Positions 1-10,117 are shown, counted from the stretch's first letter. The stretch: 64,000 nucleotides of DNA from Actinobacteria bacterium IMCC26077 (GCA_002284915.1 CP015606.1:1178001-1242000), one strand, 5' to 3'. A program made the numbers and translations. The notes: a model not told the origin generated them from the letters alone.

Positions 1-40
1 GTTGAAGTACCGTAGCCAGCAACGAACCAAAGACGCTCAT
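1..40 (-). CDS. YggT-family membrane protein, N-terminal fragment
   Basis: Only the first 13 codons lie in the window; they read MSVFGSLLATVLQ, a hydrophobic start compatible with a first membrane helix. The start lies 9 nt downstream of the sepF stop. In actinobacteria the gene after sepF is usually a small YggT-family membrane protein that precedes divIVA, so position and hydrophobicity suggest that identity. No Shine-Dalgarno sequence is obvious. The call rests mainly on synteny. Confidence 0.5.
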   Translation of the reverse strand, partial: MSVFGSLLATVLQ

Positions 41-49
41 AGAGCGATA

Positions 50-604
50 TTAACTCTGATTGAAGAAACTTGCTTCGGCGGCGGCGAACTTATCCTCGGC
101 GCTTACCTTCACATTAGGTGGAGAGAGAAGGAATACCTTTGCGGTAACCCGTTCAATTGATCCTCGATGTCCGAAGACAAGTCCGGCTGCAAAATCAACC
201 AAACGCTTCGCATCGGCATCATCCATATCGGTTAAATTCATGATTACTGGAGTGTGGTCGCGGAAGTGCTCACCAATCAACCGGGCATCGTTGTAGCTAT
301 GCGGATGTAAGGTGATGATTCGATCGAGGACGGGCTCTTCACGATAAACCGGCGTCACGCTCTCAACGGAGCGAAAGCGAGGCGTCACCGCTGGCACAGG
401 AGCGCTCGGTTGCTCGGGCTCCTCATGTGAACGCGAGAAGAATCGACTCATTCCACCTTTACTCGCACTTGTGCCTGTACTCGCAATGGGTTGCGCAGCA
501 GCTGCGCTTCGGGGAGCGATCGATTGTTCTGGAGCGACGGAGTCATCGATTCCGTCGTCAACGAGTCCGAGATAGAGCGCGACTTTACGAATGGGGCTCG
601 ACAT
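50..604 (-). CDS. sepF: Cell division protein SepF
   Basis: SepF tethers FtsZ filaments to the membrane and aligns them at the division septum; in actinobacteria, which lack FtsA, it is the main FtsZ anchor. The protein starts with [17 protein letters not shown], the usual amphipathic membrane-binding N terminus of actinobacterial SepF. A low-complexity linker follows (about residues 20-85), then the conserved C-terminal dimerisation domain with the signatures [27 protein letters not shown] and [15 protein letters not shown]. The length of 184 aa is normal. It is the last complete gene of the dcw block, 20 nt after yggS, and is probably cotranscribed with it. Confidence 0.95.
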   Translation of the reverse strand: MSSPIRKVALYLGLVDDGIDDSVAPEQSIAPRSAAAAQPIASTGTSASKGGMSRFFSRSHEEPEQPSAPVPAVTPRFRSVESVTPVYREEPVLDRIITLHPHSYNDARLIGEHFRDHTPVIMNLTDMDDADAKRLVDFAAGLVFGHRGSIERVTAKVFLLSPPNVKVSAEDKFAAAEASFFNQS

Positions 605-624
605 AATGTATAAATTTAGCTGGT

Positions 625-1326
625 TTAGCGGCGAGAACCGAGTATTGACGAGCCAATTCTCAGATGTGTCGCTCCTGAGAGGAGCGCATCGGTGAAGTCG
701 CCACTCATCCCCGCAGAGAGAATCGCCATCTCCGGAGCTGACCGTCGCAGTTCGAGGAATATCTCGTGGAGTTGGGTAAAGGCCAGTCGCGGTGAGCCGC
801 CAAGAGGCGCCACCCCCATCACTCCACCGAGTGAGATACCAGCGAGATTATCGCCTTCACGTTCTGCGGTGGCGAGAATCTGCCTCGCCCCGGCAAGGTC
901 AGTGCCCGCTCTCCCCGGGCGAGGCTCCTCATCGAGCGAGATCTGAATCAGCGCCGATATTTTCCGCCCACTTTGTTGGGCGCCATCGGATAGGCCTTTG
1001 AGGTACTTCACATCGTCGACCGAGTGGACTAAATCTGCCCAACTGCTAATCGATGCCAATTTGTTCCGTTGCAGTTGACCCTGGAAATGCCAGCGCACAC
1101 CTTCGCTACCAAAGAGTGAGATTTTCGATCGCGCTTCTTGATCGCGGTTCTCACCAAAATCGCGCACCCCAAGTTGATAGAGGATCTCCACGTCGCTCAG
1201 GGGAAAATTCTTTGTGACTGCTATCAGAGTGATTTCGGAGCGATTACGACCAGCCTGGTCAAGAGCAGCAGCAATCTCAACCTCGACCTTTTCTAAGTTT
1301 GCCGCGATCTCAGATTTGCGGGTCAT
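625..1326 (-). CDS. yggS: YggS/PipY-type pyridoxal phosphate homeostasis protein
   Basis: This is a single-domain PLP-binding protein with the fold of the alanine racemase N-terminal domain; the family keeps the pool of free pyridoxal 5'-phosphate in balance and has no known catalytic activity. The PLP-binding lysine is K39 in LIAVTKNFP. Other family motifs are [25 protein letters not shown] and, near the end, [20 protein letters not shown], which contains the phosphate-binding loop. The 233 aa length is typical. The start overlaps the end of pgeF by 17 bases. Position between pgeF and sepF is the standard actinobacterial arrangement. Confidence 0.95.
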   Translation of the reverse strand: MTRKSEIAANLEKVEVEIAAALDQAGRNRSEITLIAVTKNFPLSDVEILYQLGVRDFGENRDQEARSKISLFGSEGVRWHFQGQLQRNKLASISSWADLVHSVDDVKYLKGLSDGAQQSGRKISALIQISLDEEPRPGRAGTDLAGARQILATAEREGDNLAGISLGGVMGVAPLGGSPRLAFTQLHEIFLELRRSAPEMAILSAGMSGDFTDALLSGATHLRIGSSILGSRR

Positions 1327-1993
1327 GGATCACCACTCCCGCTTGTCTGCCGGTGAGCTGATCTCTTCGGTAGGAGTAATGGCTCTCACTTTCCAAGGTG
1401 CAGATTCCATTCCACTCTGCCCGCTCGACTCTCTTTCCTGCGACATCGTGGAGAATCTTGATGATGGATCGAGGAATATCAAGTCTCTGGTTGCCCACGA
1501 TAAATCCTCGTTCGAGCGCTTGGTCATAGAGATCGGCGCCTACTTGGTAACAAGCAGAACAGATAGTCGGACCAATAATCGCGGTGAATCTCTCGGACTC
1601 CATGTCAGCGAGAACTTTCTCGACGATGCCCGCAAAGAGGCCGCGCCACCCCACATGAACTACTGCGCTCGTCCGTTCACCGATGAGTAGCAGCGGTGCA
1701 CAATCGGCGACCAGGACTACTAACGCAGTGCCCGGTGTTCTCGTGATCATCGCATCGCAGCGACGAAGCTCGGATGAGTTGCTGGAGTCATCAACGACGA
1801 TTACTTCCGAACCGTGTACTTGCTCCATAAAAAACAGTCGGTCGGTGCGAACGCCAACTTCTTCGGCTAATTGATCGCGATTTCGACGTACGACTTCAAG
1901 ATCATCACCTACATGGGTTCCAAGATTCCGCGAGCTATAAGGTCCAGTACTCCAACCACCCGCACGCGAGGTGAAAAGCGCTCTGCTAGCCAC
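1310..1993 (-). CDS. pgeF: Peptidoglycan editing factor PgeF (YfiH/DUF152, laccase-domain)
   Basis: PgeF-family enzymes remove wrongly incorporated residues (L-Ser at the second position in E. coli) from muropeptide precursors; older annotations call them multicopper polyphenol oxidases. The zinc-binding His-Cys-His triad is visible in MEQVHGSEV, VLVADCAPLLL and AVVHVGWRGLFAG, and IIGPTICSACYQVG is the conserved downstream motif. It is 227 aa, slightly short because the N terminus is compact (MASRALFTSRAGGWS). It lies 17 nt after ftsZ, which fits quality control of cell-wall precursors next to the wall-synthesis genes. Substrate specificity in this organism is inferred. Confidence 0.92.
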   Translation of the reverse strand: MASRALFTSRAGGWSTGPYSSRNLGTHVGDDLEVVRRNRDQLAEEVGVRTDRLFFMEQVHGSEVIVVDDSSNSSELRRCDAMITRTPGTALVVLVADCAPLLLIGERTSAVVHVGWRGLFAGIVEKVLADMESERFTAIIGPTICSACYQVGADLYDQALERGFIVGNQRLDIPRSIIKILHDVAGKRVERAEWNGICTLESESHYSYRRDQLTGRQAGVVIHDPQI

Positions 1994-2010
1994 CGGAGAG
2001 GCTTCTTGCC

Positions 2011-3147
2011 CTACTTGAGAAAGTCGGGAACGTCGAGCTCATCAACCGATCCATCTTCTTCGAAGATGATCCGCTTTCGAGTTGCACCCCCACCAAGTGA
2101 GCTTCCCGCGGGAACTGATGCAGCCACTTCAAGTGGGTCGCTCTTTTCGCGCACTGGCGTTATCGGCGTTTCAATGACCGGCACATCGATCTTGGTCGGC
2201 TCACCGCTATCAAAACCAGCAGCGATGACCGTTACTCGGACCTCATCTCCCAGCGCATCATCGATGACCGTGCCATAGATGATGTTGGCATCTGGGTGTG
2301 CCGAAGCTGCCACCAGCTCAGCCGCCTCGCTAATTTCAAAGAGCCCTAAATCAGAGCCGCCGGCAATCGAGAGGAGAACGCCATGTGCACCGTCAATCGA
2401 AGCCTCCAACAGCGGGCTAGCTATCGCTGATTCGGCTGCTCGCGTTGCCCGATTCTCGCCACGGGCAGAGCCAATGCCCATAAGTGCAGAACCAGCGCCA
2501 TACATAACTGAACGGACATCAGCGAAATCGAGATTGATCAATCCTGGAGTAGTGATCAAATCCGTGATTCCTTGAACTCCTGCCAGCAACACTTGGTCAG
2601 CGCTCTTGAATGCTTCGAGCGCAGTTATCGTTCGATCGGAGATCGATAAGAGGCGATCGTTAGGAATCACAATCAAGGTATCAACCTCGTTGCGCAGCGC
2701 AGAGATGCCCTCTTCTGCTTGCGCGGCACGACGCTTTCCTTCAAAGGTGAATGGTCGAGTAACAACACCAACGGTCAACGCACCGATTTCGCGAGCGATG
2801 CGCGCAACTATTGGCGCGCCACCGGTGCCGGTTCCACCGCCTTCACCAGCCGTCACAAATACCATATCTGAGCCTCGAAGTACTTCTTTGATTTCTTCTT
2901 CGTGATCCGTCGCAGCTTGTCGTCCAACATCAGGAGAGGCGCCTGCACCTAATCCACGGGTCACTGCTCGTCCAATATCAAGTTTCACATCTGCATCGCT
3001 CATCAACAGCGCTTGCGCATCAGTATTGATTGCGATGAATTCAACGCCCTTTAATCCGACATCAATCATTCGATTGACAGCATTAACCCCGCCGCCACCA
3101 ATACCAACAACTTTTATCACTGCTAGATAATTTTGCGGGGTTACCAC
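2011..3147 (-). CDS. ftsZ: Cell division protein FtsZ
   Basis: This is the tubulin-like GTPase that polymerises into the Z ring. The GTP-binding region [15 protein letters not shown] is at residues 13-27. The tubulin signature [16 protein letters not shown] lies near residue 100 and the catalytic T7-loop region [11 protein letters not shown] near residue 205. A variable linker ends in the conserved tail [10 protein letters not shown], the docking peptide for SepF. At 378 aa the length is usual. It starts with GTG, preceded by an AAGG motif at suitable spacing. A 156-base gap separates it from ftsQ, the largest break in this part of the cluster and the likely site of its own promoter. Confidence 0.97.
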   Translation of the reverse strand: MVTPQNYLAVIKVVGIGGGGVNAVNRMIDVGLKGVEFIAINTDAQALLMSDADVKLDIGRAVTRGLGAGASPDVGRQAATDHEEEIKEVLRGSDMVFVTAGEGGGTGTGGAPIVARIAREIGALTVGVVTRPFTFEGKRRAAQAEEGISALRNEVDTLIVIPNDRLLSISDRTITALEAFKSADQVLLAGVQGITDLITTPGLINLDFADVRSVMYGAGSALMGIGSARGENRATRAAESAIASPLLEASIDGAHGVLLSIAGGSDLGLFEISEAAELVAASAHPDANIIYGTVIDDALGDEVRVTVIAAGFDSGEPTKIDVPVIETPITPVREKSDPLEVAASVPAGSSLGGGATRKRIIFEEDGSVDELDVPDFLK

Positions 3148-3186
3148 AGTTGCGCCTTTCGACAGGAGATAACCCTCATTCTCTAC

Positions 3187-3208
3187 TTGAGAGTGAGTGA
3201 TATCTCAA
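3187..3208. promoter_or_regulatory. Inverted repeat in the ftsZ upstream region
   Basis: The 156 bases between ftsQ and ftsZ hold no gene. On the minus strand TTGAGA is followed 17 bases later by TAGAGAAT, a plausible -35/-10 pair about 30-60 bases before the ftsZ start. TTGAGA and TCTCAA form an inverted repeat with a 10-base gap overlapping that -35. This suggests a regulated ftsZ promoter, but the -10 is imperfect and no regulator family can be assigned. Confidence 0.3.
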
Positions 3209-3303
3209 AACGTGGCGAGAAGGTAGAGGGAAATCGGTGCAGCTACAAACACCAACGCGATTTTTTTTCTCTGTGTCGCAAGCAGGTTGCGCACCTTCGG
3301 CGC

Positions 3304-3972
3304 TTATTTAACGGTGGGCGTCAGAGGTGTGGCGATATCGATAAATCGCGCTCGTTTATTCTCAGGAGCAGCGAGCAGAGCAGCGAGCACCGTGAGCTTG
3401 GCATCTTGTTCTTCCGCACTTCCCCAGAGAATCGAAAGGCCGCCGCGGAGGGAGAGCGTGATAGAAGCCCGACTAGGCAGCGCTATCTGCTCAACACGTT
3501 TTCGAATCTTCGTGGGCAAGGCTTGGTAGATGATCATTGCGTCGCGAAGGTAGCGGGTATCTCCAGTAATCACCGGTATCCCTCGGGGTGGACGAGCGAC
3601 CTCGACAAATGTCACACCAGAGCTATCACCGAGAGCGTATTTACCTTTACCAGTGACAATGGCGAGATCGATATCTCGAAGCTGCAGGGAAATCTCGACT
3701 GTATGTAAGGGTCTTCGATTGATCTCTACCTTGGCGATTTCTGGATACTGTCGTAACGCACGCGCAACCGTTCGAGAATTTACTCTTGCCAACTTTGAGC
3801 CCACGGTGATTCCGCTCTTCTTGATTACCTTCTTTTCGGTGAGCGTCTTAGATCCTTCGATACCGATAACTTTTATCGTTCGCACCTCTAGCAAGCTCGA
3901 CCAACCGAATAGGTATCCCAAGAGCGCAACAAGCGCTAATGCTGCAAGGAGGCGCTTAGCTCTAACGTTCAT
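3304..3972 (-). CDS. ftsQ: Cell division protein FtsQ (POTRA domain)
   Basis: FtsQ/DivIB is a bitopic divisome protein that bridges early and late division proteins. One N-terminal membrane helix (about residues 7-26) follows a very short cytoplasmic tail. A POTRA domain starts at LEVRTIKVIGIEGSKT (about residues 28-95), then comes the beta domain with VEINRRPLHTVEISLQLRD. At 222 aa it is at the short end for FtsQ and lacks the long cytoplasmic extension of mycobacterial homologues. It overlaps murC by 11 bases, in the usual murC-ftsQ-ftsZ order. Assignment rests on domain pattern and position. Confidence 0.93.
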   Translation of the reverse strand: MNVRAKRLLAALALVALLGYLFGWSSLLEVRTIKVIGIEGSKTLTEKKVIKKSGITVGSKLARVNSRTVARALRQYPEIAKVEINRRPLHTVEISLQLRDIDLAIVTGKGKYALGDSSGVTFVEVARPPRGIPVITGDTRYLRDAMIIYQALPTKIRKRVEQIALPSRASITLSLRGGLSILWGSAEEQDAKLTVLAALLAAPENKRARFIDIATPLTPTVK

Positions 3973-5353
3973 TGATCGCGGCGATTATCTGAGGGGCGAG
4001 CGAAGTTACATCTCCCGCGCCCATGGTGAGAATAATGTCATTCCCTTCTGCAAAGTAAACTGCCCGTTCGATGGCTTTCATCAGGTTCGGTTCAAAATCG
4101 CTCACTCCACCAAGCTTGGTGATCATCGCCGAGATTGCTGCGCTACTGGCTCCAGGTATGGGCTCTTCGCCAGCTCCGTAGATATCGAGTAAGAGCGCAT
4201 AGTCAGCCGCTTTCAGCTCGCTAGCAAATTGCTCGCTAAATGCCGCTGTTCGTGAGTAGCGATGTGGTTGAAAGATTGCGATTACGCGACCATCGCGCTC
4301 CTTAGCAACTAAACGAGCGGTGGCGATAGTGGCGCGAACCTCTGTCGGATGATGCGCATAATCATCAAAGACCCTAATTCCACGCGCGCTCCCTCGTAGC
4401 TCGAACCGTCGCCCGACTCCGGTGAACGAGCCAAGATGCTTTATCGCCTCGCTCGCTGGGGCTTTGAGTACTAAGGCCATAGTGAGAGCGGCCGCTGAAT
4501 TGTGGACGTTGTGTAAACCAGGAATAGCCAGCGACACCTCGCCCAGGACGCTCCCCTGCCAAGTTGCTCGATAGAACGATTTTTCGGGGCCGGTGTGAAT
4601 ATGGGTGATGCGAAGATCTGACGCATCCCCTTCACCATATATATAAGTATCTAAACCCTGCTCTCGCGCGGTAGCGGCAAGTCGAGCGCTACCTGGGTCA
4701 TCGCCACAAAGGATTACCCCTTCTTTCACTGTTCTCACCAAGGCTTCAAAAGCGGCATTGATAGCGCTCTCATCGGCAAAGTGATCAACGTGGTCGACTT
4801 CCACATTGGTGATGATCGCATAATCAGGGTGATACTCAACGAAGGAGCCATCAGACTCGTCCGCTTCAACGACGAATGTGGATCCCGTGCCATGGTGTGA
4901 ATTAGCTCGTGAATCATGTGGGGTGCCACCAATAGCGAAAGATGGATCCATCCCTAGCCCTTGCAAGGTAATGGTGAGCATCGAGGTAGTCGTTGTCTTG
5001 CCATGAGTACCAGCGACAGCAATCGATGTATATCCATCTAAGAGCGTTGCTAACGCTTGTGCTCGGGTACGAATCTGGAGCCCACGCTCACGCGCGGCAA
5101 TCAGCTCAGCATTCTGCTCGCGAATCGCGCTTGAGATAACCACAGTTCTAGCCTGGCCAATGTGCGCTGCATCATGACCCACATGGACCTTTGCTCCTTG
5201 TAATGCAAGAGCTTCTAATGTCGTCGATGCTTTTGCATCAGAACCACTTACCGCTAAGCCGCGGTCGATGCAGATTCGTGCAATCCCGCTCATTCCGGCG
5301 CCGCCAATGCCAATAAAATGAATTGGCGGAGTTAGCAGATTTACTTGGCTCAT
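3962..5353 (-). CDS. murC: UDP-N-acetylmuramate--L-alanine ligase
   Basis: MurC adds L-alanine to UDP-MurNAc, the first step of stem-peptide assembly in the cytoplasm. The N-terminal nucleotide-binding motif is HFIGIGGAGMSGIA. The ATP-binding P-loop is VAGTHGKTTTTSM near residue 115, and the central domain has the Mur-ligase motif VVEADESDGSF, with the C-terminal domain reading RGIRVFDDYAHHPTEVRA. The 463 aa length is normal. It shares ATGA with murG upstream and overlaps ftsQ downstream, so translation of the three is probably coupled. Confidence 0.97.
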   Translation of the reverse strand: MSQVNLLTPPIHFIGIGGAGMSGIARICIDRGLAVSGSDAKASTTLEALALQGAKVHVGHDAAHIGQARTVVISSAIREQNAELIAARERGLQIRTRAQALATLLDGYTSIAVAGTHGKTTTTSMLTITLQGLGMDPSFAIGGTPHDSRANSHHGTGSTFVVEADESDGSFVEYHPDYAIITNVEVDHVDHFADESAINAAFEALVRTVKEGVILCGDDPGSARLAATAREQGLDTYIYGEGDASDLRITHIHTGPEKSFYRATWQGSVLGEVSLAIPGLHNVHNSAAALTMALVLKAPASEAIKHLGSFTGVGRRFELRGSARGIRVFDDYAHHPTEVRATIATARLVAKERDGRVIAIFQPHRYSRTAAFSEQFASELKAADYALLLDIYGAGEEPIPGASSAAISAMITKLGGVSDFEPNLMKAIERAVYFAEGNDIILTMGAGDVTSLAPQIIAAINER

Positions 5354-6459
5354 CTCGAACCGCCTGCCTCGATGATTATCCGCGCCATTCGCGTTGATGG
5401 TGAATCCTCGGCGGAGCTGCTCGCATACGGCATAGTGATTAACTGCTCGATTGAATGCAGTAGTGAAGCAGCGCTGAGATTATCTTCTTGAAGCACTACC
5501 GCTGAGCCTGCGCCGGCACGATTGCGCACTACTTGTGCTGCATTGAGCAACTGTTCTCCATTGCCGATTGACAGGGGCACCATAATCGCTGGTATCCCTG
5601 TTGCCTCAATTTCAGCACAGGTGCCGGCGCCGCTGCGCGAGATAACGAGATCGGCTGCAAGGTAAGCCTGGTCCATCTCAGAAAGATATTGAACGGGGTG
5701 GTAACCAGGACGAGCATCTAGGAGATTCTTGCCAGCTCCGGTGCTATGCAGAATCTGATAGCCGTGGCTAAGGAGTTGATCTAACGCACCGCCTAAAGCT
5801 TGATTGATTCGAGCCGCACCGAGTGATCCTCCAAATACGAGAATTGTTTTCCGATGTAAATCTAAGCCAAAACTCGTTCGCGCGCGCTCCTGCAACGTGA
5901 TTCGTTCGGCTTCACTTAATCCCCCGATTCGCCAAATAGTTTCTCGAATCGGCAACCCAATCACATCGCTCCGACTCCATCCTGGTATCGGAAAGTTTGC
6001 AAGTGCCCGATCTGCAAATCTTCGACCCAATCTATTTGCCAACCCAGGAAGTGCATTTGCTTCATGGATGATTAGCGGTTTTTTTGCAATGTACGCGGCG
6101 AGGTAGGCAGGTAGCGCAACATATCCGCCAAAACCAACGACTACATCTACCCGACGGACCAATGGGAGGGTAAGTAGCAGCGCACGAACGAGTCTGATTG
6201 GGAACGTCACAAGGTCGGTGCTGATTTTTCGGGGAAGATCGGTTTTAGGCACGATTCGAAATTTCGCACCTGCCTGCTCGAGAATCTTTCGCTCTGCGCC
6301 ATCTCTAGTAGCTAAATAGGTAATCTCCAAGTCAAAAATCGACCCGTCATATGATTGCCTTCTTAGCGCCTCCATTGTTGCCATTGCCGGCAAGACGTGG
6401 CCAGCTGTTCCGCCGCCGGCAAAAAGGAGCGCGAGTTTTCGCTTCACTGCTTTCGCCAC
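5350..6459 (-). CDS. murG: UDP-GlcNAc:lipid I N-acetylglucosaminyltransferase
   Basis: MurG transfers GlcNAc from UDP-GlcNAc to lipid I to give lipid II on the inner face of the membrane. The GT28 N-terminal loop is LFAGGGTAGHVLPA, and the second glycine-rich loop is ILVFGGSLGAARINQAL. The UDP-GlcNAc-binding region contains VISRSGAGTCAEIEATGIPAIMVP, cited here only as its position near residues 275-300. At 369 aa it has the usual size. It starts with GTG inside the 3' end of ftsW and shares ATGA with murC, so ftsW-murG-murC are coupled. Confidence 0.97.
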   Translation of the reverse strand: MAKAVKRKLALLFAGGGTAGHVLPAMATMEALRRQSYDGSIFDLEITYLATRDGAERKILEQAGAKFRIVPKTDLPRKISTDLVTFPIRLVRALLLTLPLVRRVDVVVGFGGYVALPAYLAAYIAKKPLIIHEANALPGLANRLGRRFADRALANFPIPGWSRSDVIGLPIRETIWRIGGLSEAERITLQERARTSFGLDLHRKTILVFGGSLGAARINQALGGALDQLLSHGYQILHSTGAGKNLLDARPGYHPVQYLSEMDQAYLAADLVISRSGAGTCAEIEATGIPAIMVPLSIGNGEQLLNAAQVVRNRAGAGSAVVLQEDNLSAASLLHSIEQLITMPYASSSAEDSPSTRMARIIIEAGGSR

Positions 6460-7643
6460 TCTAAAATTTTCGGACGAGCATCAAAATATCTCTTCGCCTC
6501 AGGCTCGCGCCGCGCGACTCCTAAAATGAAAGCTAAACCGACCATCGACGAGATTAACGCTGAACCACCATATGAAACTAGTGGTAATGGCAAGCCCACG
6601 ACCGGGAATACACCAGTTACCGAACCGATGTTGATGGAGGCCTGAGCGATGATCCAAATTGTCACTCCAGCAACTGCGTATCGAGAGAATGCATCACGGG
6701 TCGAGATTGCAATCTTGATTCCCGCCCACGCAATCATGAAGAAAGCAGCAAGGACGATTGTTGTTCCCAACAATCCAATCTCTTCACCGATTACTGCAAA
6801 GATGAAATCAGTATGCGCCTCTGGACCTAAATTGCCCCACTTCTGCCTGCTACCACCTAACCCAACACCGAAGATCCCGCCAGTTGCAAGGGCCATTCGA
6901 GAGTGTGCTGGCTGCCATCCGAGTCCTCGGTAATGAGCGGCAGAGAATGGATCGAGGAATGCGGTGAGTCGAAGCAGGAGCGTGGGTCGAAGCAACGCAA
7001 GCGCGATGATTGCTGCCAGGCAGATGCCCCCGATAAGCAGTAGCTTGGGGATTCGCTCTCCCGAGATAAAGAGCATGCCCAACAAAATTAGAGTCAGCAC
7101 CATAACTGTGCCGATATCTTTCCCAACAAGAATCAAAATGGCGATGAAGCCAAATCCGGAGATGAGCGCTCCAGTCCCTTGATTCCGCAGAAATTCACCA
7201 CGTTCAACCTTTGCCAAGATAAAGGCGCCCCAAATGATGAGAGCGATTTTCGAAAACTCGCTTGGTTGAATCGTGATCGGTCCCAGGTGAATCCAATTTC
7301 GATTTCCATTAATCTCAAGGCCAATTCCATCAACAAACACCAGCGCAAGCATCGCTGCCGATGAAATGAGCAAGATTGGTGAGATCTTCCGCCAACCTTT
7401 TGTGGGCATTTTGAAAGCTACATAACCAAGGCATAAGCCCGCGCTGAACCAAATCAATTGCCTGAAGAGAATGACAAATGAAGATCCTGAGTTCGCGTAC
7501 GAACGAACACCAGAAGCGGAAAGCACCATGAGCAGTCCCATAAAAATAAGTACGCCCATTCCAGAGAGCAGGACATAGAAAGGAGCGGTGGGATGTGCAA
7601 GTAGCGGACGCTTACCCTCCTGCTCTTTACTCGCCATGGTCAC
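6444..7643 (-). CDS. ftsW: Lipid II polymerase FtsW (SEDS family)
   Basis: FtsW is the SEDS-family glycosyltransferase that polymerises lipid II at the septum, working with FtsI. About ten hydrophobic helices are visible along 399 aa. The SEDS region DFIFAVIGEEIGLLG and the C-terminal loop VVGLPLPLVSYGGSALISSM are characteristic, and the helix boundary NWIHLGPITIQPSEFSKIA is a classic FtsW/RodA motif. The N-terminal 25 residues are cytoplasmic and basic. The gene lies between murD and murG, overlapping both by a few bases; this dcw location favours FtsW over the elongation homologue RodA. Confidence 0.95.
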   Translation of the reverse strand: MTMASKEQEGKRPLLAHPTAPFYVLLSGMGVLIFMGLLMVLSASGVRSYANSGSSFVILFRQLIWFSAGLCLGYVAFKMPTKGWRKISPILLISSAAMLALVFVDGIGLEINGNRNWIHLGPITIQPSEFSKIALIIWGAFILAKVERGEFLRNQGTGALISGFGFIAILILVGKDIGTVMVLTLILLGMLFISGERIPKLLLIGGICLAAIIALALLRPTLLLRLTAFLDPFSAAHYRGLGWQPAHSRMALATGGIFGVGLGGSRQKWGNLGPEAHTDFIFAVIGEEIGLLGTTIVLAAFFMIAWAGIKIAISTRDAFSRYAVAGVTIWIIAQASINIGSVTGVFPVVGLPLPLVSYGGSALISSMVGLAFILGVARREPEAKRYFDARPKILEWRKQ

Positions 7644-9055
7644 TCTCCAACCAATTCTCGTACTGCATCTGAGAAGAATTCGCCTCGTTGCGCGTAGGAC
7701 TGGAATTGATCCATAGAGGCACAGGCAGGTGCTAGTAGGACTGTGTCGCCAGGTTGCGCGAATTTTCCTGCGGTGAGCACTACATCGCGCATCAATTGTT
7801 TGGCCCGTTCAGCTCCAGTGAGTCCTTCAACCTCATCAACCAGCACTACTGGGATATCAGGAGCATGTTCTGCCAGCGCCATTCGAATCAACTCGCGATC
7901 GGTACCAATGAGGAGCGCAGCGCGAATCTGCCCCTTTCGCCGCTGAACCAGCTTGGACATATTGGCGCCCTTTGCCAACCCACCTGCTACCCAAATGACT
8001 TTTTCGAAGGCGGCGAATGCTGCGCTGGTTGCATGCGGATTTGTCGCCTTCGAATCATTGACCCAACTAATCCCATTTCGTTCGGCTATTTTTTCAATTC
8101 GATGGTGGTCAGGAGCAAATTGGCGCAACCCATTTCGGATTGCCTCTGGAGCGATATCGAAAGTTCGAGCGAGCCCGGCAGCAGCGAGCGCGTTGGCCAC
8201 ATTATGTGGCGCCGGCGGGTTTATATCTGATATCTCAGCTAACTCAAGAGCGGTGGTCTGCGAACCAGTGAAAGCTCGGTCGATCAAAAGATCCTCAACT
8301 AACCCTAACTCACCGAATTGCGGTACTTGAAGGGTAAAGGTTGTGAGTTCTCGCGTGCGCGCCAATGAATCAATCGAGTCATGGAGTCGCGGGTCGTCGC
8401 CATTTAGCAATGCACATTTTGCACCATCGAAAATTTTCAATTTAGCGTTGAGATAGGCCTCAAAGCTGCCGTGCCAATCAAGATGATCATCATCGATATT
8501 AAGGAGTGCTGCCGCATCTAACTCCAATGCGCTACTCCAATGAAGTTGAAAGGATGAAAGCTCAATAATCAGATACTCGTAGAAAACATCGCCAGTGATG
8601 ATCTCAATCACTGGTGTTCCGACATTTCCACATGCAATAGCCTGGAGACCTGCCGATGTAAATATTGCTTCAGTCATACCCACTGTTGTCGTTTTTCCAT
8701 TGGTACCGGTGATGCCAATCCAATGACGCCTCCGAGTTTTACCGGTTTTAAATTCCTTCAGGTAATGAAGATAGGCAAATTCCACTTCGCTGATGATGTG
8801 TGCACCTTTATCCGCTGCTTTCTGCAATACCGGATGGTCCGGCCTCCAGCCAGGCGAAGTGATAACTTGTTGTGGGAAATCATCAGGAATGGCAAAGGTC
8901 ACAGATATACCTAGCGCCGCCAATTCCTGCGCAAGTTCCCGGTGGGCTGCATCATCTCGCTCTTCAAAAACCGTTACCTGATATCCCAACTTGTGAAGCG
9001 CTCGAGCGGTAGCGACACCAGTAACTCCCAACCCAGCAATTAACGTGTCCGACAT
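7640..9055 (-). CDS. murD: UDP-N-acetylmuramoylalanine--D-glutamate ligase
   Basis: MurD adds D-glutamate to UDP-MurNAc-L-Ala. The Rossmann-like N terminus reads LIAGLGVTGVATARALHKLG and the P-loop is IGITGTNGKTTTVGMTEA near residue 115. The central motif is LLNIDDDHLDWHG, and the C-terminal domain holds WVNDSKATNPHATSAA, the conserved MurD substrate-binding stretch, and VWVAGGLAKGAN. The 471 aa length is usual. It overlaps ftsW by 4 bases and follows mraY after 3 bases. Confidence 0.97.
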   Translation of the reverse strand: MSDTLIAGLGVTGVATARALHKLGYQVTVFEERDDAAHRELAQELAALGISVTFAIPDDFPQQVITSPGWRPDHPVLQKAADKGAHIISEVEFAYLHYLKEFKTGKTRRRHWIGITGTNGKTTTVGMTEAIFTSAGLQAIACGNVGTPVIEIITGDVFYEYLIIELSSFQLHWSSALELDAAALLNIDDDHLDWHGSFEAYLNAKLKIFDGAKCALLNGDDPRLHDSIDSLARTRELTTFTLQVPQFGELGLVEDLLIDRAFTGSQTTALELAEISDINPPAPHNVANALAAAGLARTFDIAPEAIRNGLRQFAPDHHRIEKIAERNGISWVNDSKATNPHATSAAFAAFEKVIWVAGGLAKGANMSKLVQRRKGQIRAALLIGTDRELIRMALAEHAPDIPVVLVDEVEGLTGAERAKQLMRDVVLTAGKFAQPGDTVLLAPACASMDQFQSYAQRGEFFSDAVRELVGE

Positions 9056-9058
9056 GAT

Positions 9059-10117
9059 CTAACCAGAGACCCAAGCGCCATAGAAAAGACCTAAACCAGC
9101 TGCAACCAGAATTCCGGCGATGATCCAGAATCGAATGACGATTGTCACTTCGCCCCAACCGAGTAATTCGAAGTGATGTTGTAACGGCGCCATTCGAAAA
9201 ATTCTCTTCCCGCGGGAGATCTTGAAGTAAGTCACTTGCAGAATTACCGAAAGCGTAATCACTGCGAATAATCCCCCGATTAGTACGAGCAAGAGTTGAG
9301 TTCGCAAAGTGATTGCTAAGCCGGCAAGGGCTCCCCCGAGCGCGAGCGAGCCGGTGTCACCCATGAAGATTTTCGCAGGGCTGGCGTTCCACCAGAGAAA
9401 AGCAAAACAAGCGCCGCTTAGCGCTGCGGCGAGTACCGCTAAATCCAGCGGATCACGCACCTCGTAACATTTCGTACTTAATGCAACTGCACAACTTTGA
9501 CCAAATTCCCAGACTCCGATGAGGATGAAGGCGCCAAAGCTCATTACGGCTGCACCTGTGGCCAAGCCATCTAATCCATCGGTGAGATTGACGCCATTAC
9601 TTGTCGCGGTAATCATGAGAAATACCCATATCACAACAAGAACAACACCTAATTTTATCGAGGTATCCCGAACGGTCGAAAGATTGAGTGAGACCGGAGT
9701 GAGACCGCGTTCATCAGGAAAATTTACTCCTGCGACTGCAAATGCAATCGCTACCAGGCTCTGTCCTAACATTTTTGTACGGGCGCGTAATCCAAGTGAT
9801 CTCTGCTTAGAGACTTTCAACCAATCATCAAGGAAGCCAACTAACCCAAGTCCGCTCATGAGCCCGATGACTAATAATGCTGAGACCGTCACTGATCGCT
9901 GCGTGATGAGATGTGTAAAAAAGTAACTTGCAATCACCGAAGCGATGATGACCGTTCCACCCATTGTGGGGGTGCCACGTTTGGTGTGATGGGTGGTGGG
10001 ACCATCATCGCGAATAAATTGCCCATAACCTTTACGTACTAGGAGTTTGATTGCTGCAGGCGTGCCAAGAAATGCGAAGAGAAAAGCGAGCGCTCCTGCA
10101 GAGAGAATTCCTCTCAT
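9059..10117 (-). CDS. mraY: Phospho-N-acetylmuramoyl-pentapeptide transferase
   Basis: MraY is the integral membrane enzyme that moves phospho-MurNAc-pentapeptide onto undecaprenyl phosphate, making lipid I. About ten membrane helices are spread over 352 aa. Active-site motifs are all present: [18 protein letters not shown] near residue 38, the Asp-rich loop [22 protein letters not shown], the magnesium-binding [11 protein letters not shown] and the histidine motif [11 protein letters not shown]. The gene overlaps murF by ATGA upstream and lies 3 bases before murD, in canonical order. Confidence 0.97.
   Translation of the reverse strand: MRGILSAGALAFLFAFLGTPAAIKLLVRKGYGQFIRDDGPTTHHTKRGTPTMGGTVIIASVIASYFFTHLITQRSVTVSALLVIGLMSGLGLVGFLDDWLKVSKQRSLGLRARTKMLGQSLVAIAFAVAGVNFPDERGLTPVSLNLSTVRDTSIKLGVVLVVIWVFLMITATSNGVNLTDGLDGLATGAAVMSFGAFILIGVWEFGQSCAVALSTKCYEVRDPLDLAVLAAALSGACFAFLWWNASPAKIFMGDTGSLALGGALAGLAITLRTQLLLVLIGGLFAVITLSVILQVTYFKISRGKRIFRMAPLQHHFELLGWGEVTIVIRFWIIAGILVAAGLGLFYGAWVSG

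Noticed and set aside
3251-3260. Run of eight T residues upstream of ftsZ as a terminator
   Set aside because: On the plus strand no stem precedes it, and on the minus strand it is an A-run within the ftsQ-ftsZ space; no terminator structure found.
3133-3708. Long open frame on the plus strand opposite ftsQ
   Set aside because: It lies wholly antisense to a well-supported gene, has no recognisable motif and no start signals; a by-product of codon usage.
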